Shown here: positions 7,298 to 8,255 of the stretch, piece after piece
Layout of the letters: the number at the start of each line of letters is the position of its first letter
Numbering within the stretch: the first letter of the stretch is position 1
Assembly: GCA_002790175.1 (NCBI GenBank)
Contig: PFUQ01000241.1
Location: 1 to 8,255, forward strand
Reading direction: 5' to 3'
Source: Flavobacteriales bacterium CG_4_9_14_3_um_filter_32_8
GTDB lineage: Bacteria > Bacteroidota > Bacteroidia > Flavobacteriales_E > Vicingaceae
DNA: 8,255 nt
Position numbers and translations under genes: made by a program
Notes under the pieces: generated by a model
Database searches by the model: none
Seen by the model: the letters and a program-made list of their open reading frames with translations, nothing else
What the model was told of the DNA's origin: nothing

Positions 7298-7309
7298 GGT
7301 GTGTTTTTT
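7274..7309 (+). repeat. Short GC-rich palindrome at the dapF 3' end, possible terminator
   Basis: CCCCTCTTGAGAGGGG (7278-7293) folds into a 7-bp stem with a 2-base loop. CTA (7274-7276) and TAG (7295-7297) can extend it across a T/T mismatch. It is followed by GGTGTG and a run of six T (7304-7309). The left arm supplies the last dapF codons and the right arm its stop. The sequence differs sharply from its AT-rich surroundings and shares the block GAGGGGT..TAG..TGT with the element inside the next gene. The T-run starts too far from the stem for a strong terminator. Confidence 0.75.
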
Positions 7310-7329
7310 AACTTCAACTCATCAAAAAA

Positions 7330-7941
7330 ATGTCATTCGCTATTCCTATAACCCATAAAATTGAAAAAATAAATCTTAAAAAAGGAGTATTTATTTTTCT
7401 ACATCGGGCAAGTAAAGTTCCTCCTCACATTGGCTTAATCGTAAATGGAAAATTGTTTGAAATTTCAACTAATGGTCCCGAATATGATTTGAGCGGTTCA
7501 GCCATGTTGCAAACTGCTCAAAAAAGAGGAGTAGAGGTTATATTTGTTGAATTAAAAACACCTAATCTTTCTACTACGGAGGACACCTCTCTCCGTCAGC
7601 TGACGGAAGTTGGAGGGGTAATTAGTGTAAAAGATCCAGAGCTACTTATTACCCATTTGGTTAAACATTATTTTAAAGTTTCGGACGAAGTTTCATGTTT
7701 AAATCCAATTAAAGATTTTATTCAAGCTATTTACCAAATCGATGTTAACAAGGCAGATTTTATTTTTGAATTATTGCCTATTCTTTACGATAAAAAACTT
7801 GTAAAAAATACTTTTCAAGTAAACCTTACTGATCAAATGGTCAACAATAATTTCTTATTAAAAAAATATACCAAACAGGAAATCAATCAAAGCATTGCCG
7901 CCGTAAATCGAAAAAATAACAGTGAAACTAAAATCAGCTAA
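7330..7941 (+). CDS. Unrecognised protein; weak resemblance to a permuted papain-like fold
   Basis: This 203-residue protein is not one I can name. It has no signal peptide or membrane segment. The N-terminal part, KKGVFIFLHRASKVPPHIGLIVNGKLFEIS (17-46), alternates strands and places H33 just before a strand. Another strand, VEVIFVELK, follows at 68-76, and C123 opens a helix (SCLNPIKDFIQAIYQ). A histidine-strand followed later by a cysteine-helix is the order seen in circularly permuted NlpC/P60-like (YiiX-type) enzymes, but this is a pattern guess with low confidence. The C-terminal third is lysine- and asparagine-rich. Residues about 78-97 are encoded by a palindromic insert unlike the rest of the gene. 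The start ATG lies 32 bases after dapF, and the 3' end overlaps the GNAT gene by 20 bases. Confidence 0.8.
   Translation: MSFAIPITHKIEKINLKKGVFIFLHRASKVPPHIGLIVNGKLFEISTNGPEYDLSGSAMLQTAQKRGVEVIFVELKTPNLSTTEDTSLRQLTEVGGVISVKDPELLITHLVKHYFKVSDEVSCLNPIKDFIQAIYQIDVNKADFIFELLPILYDKKLVKNTFQVNLTDQMVNNNFLLKKYTKQEINQSIAAVNRKNNSETKIS
7558..7628 (+). repeat. Palindromic repeat element inserted in frame within the coding sequence
   Basis: The centre is a perfect 16-base palindrome, TCCGTCAGCTGACGGA (7592-7607). Outer flanks ACACCTAAT (7558-7566) and ATTAGTGT (7621-7628) are inverted with a single-base difference. Between them are GC-rich arms, including ACGGAG (7576-7581), which could pair instead with CTCCGT (7591-7596). 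Bases 7576-7618 are 27 of 43 G+C, about twice the neighbourhood. The frame stays open through it and encodes LSTTEDTSLRQLTEVGGVI. The exact boundaries are inferred. Confidence 0.7.
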
Positions 7942-8255
7942 TATCTATTTGCGAAACCTAATAAGTTCGGATGCCTCCATCGTTTTTGATTGGGAAAACA
8001 ATCCTGCCAATTGGGAAGTAAGCAATACTGAAAAATTGTTTACACGAGAGGAAATTGATGAGTTTGTCAATCAACCACAGGACATTAATTTAAACCAACA
8101 ACTTCGTTTAATGATTTGTAAAAACGATACCAATTTACCCATTGGTTGCATCGATTTATTCGATTACAAAGTTGGTAAAAGTGCTGGTGTAGGTATTTTA
8201 ATTGCTGAAAAAGAATACAGAAACAAAGGATTTGCCAAAGAAGCATTAGAAGTAT
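7922..8255 (+). CDS. GNAT-family N-acetyltransferase, partial (cut by the right edge)
   Basis: An open frame starts at GTG 7922 and runs off the window after 111 residues. It begins MKLKSANIYLRNLISSDASIVFDWENN, the usual opening of RimJ/SpeG-like acetyltransferases (LR..xxSDA). It continues with LPIGCIDLFDY (72-82), the strand AGVGILIAEKEYR, and motif A RNKGFA (100-105), the R-x-x-G-x-A loop that holds the acetyl-CoA pyrophosphate. GTG is the only plausible start: the frame closes at TAA 7904-7906, and later starts would remove the conserved N-terminal strand. Its first 20 bases overlap the end of the upstream gene, suggesting translational coupling. The acceptor substrate cannot be read from the sequence. 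Confidence 0.88.
   Translation, partial: MKLKSANIYLRNLISSDASIVFDWENNPANWEVSNTEKLFTREEIDEFVNQPQDINLNQQLRLMICKNDTNLPIGCIDLFDYKVGKSAGVGILIAEKEYRNKGFAKEALEV

Overview
The window is AT-rich (roughly one third G+C by eye) and looks like a Bacteroidota chromosome, most likely Flavobacteriales. The protein set fits: a Gld-like formylglycine-generating-enzyme-fold protein, an ABC permease fused to an M1 aminopeptidase, and DapF. So do the signals: TAnnTTTG (-7 type) promoter elements, A-rich leaders and almost no Shine-Dalgarno sequences. Family-level placement is not possible from this alone.

Layout. (1) 1-877, plus strand: a non-catalytic-looking FGE-fold (SUMF1-like) protein whose frame stays open to the left edge. 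It converges on ndk across a symmetric bidirectional terminator (878-913). (2) 933-1391, minus: ndk with its own -7 element and A-rich leader. (3) 1437-6000, minus: a two-gene operon of an ABC ATPase followed by a 1194-residue protein that joins two ABC-2 permease modules to a periplasmic M1 metallopeptidase. An 80-base gap between the genes holds a repeat-built hairpin. (4) 6069-8255, plus: a divergent tight cluster of arfB (peptidyl-tRNA hydrolase for ribosome rescue), dapF (lysine/peptidoglycan precursor), an unrecognised protein, and a GNAT acetyltransferase cut by the right edge. The gaps are 19 bases, 32 bases and a 20-base overlap.

The genes are mostly housekeeping. The parts worth a second look are the export-type ATPase plus permease-peptidase pair, whose substrate I cannot name, and a family of short GC-rich palindromes. 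One palindrome forms the last codons and stop of dapF. A larger relative lies in frame inside the neighbouring unknown gene and adds about 20 residues to its protein, similar in principle to Rickettsia palindromic elements. I see no rRNA, tRNA, CRISPR array, insertion sequence or phage gene.
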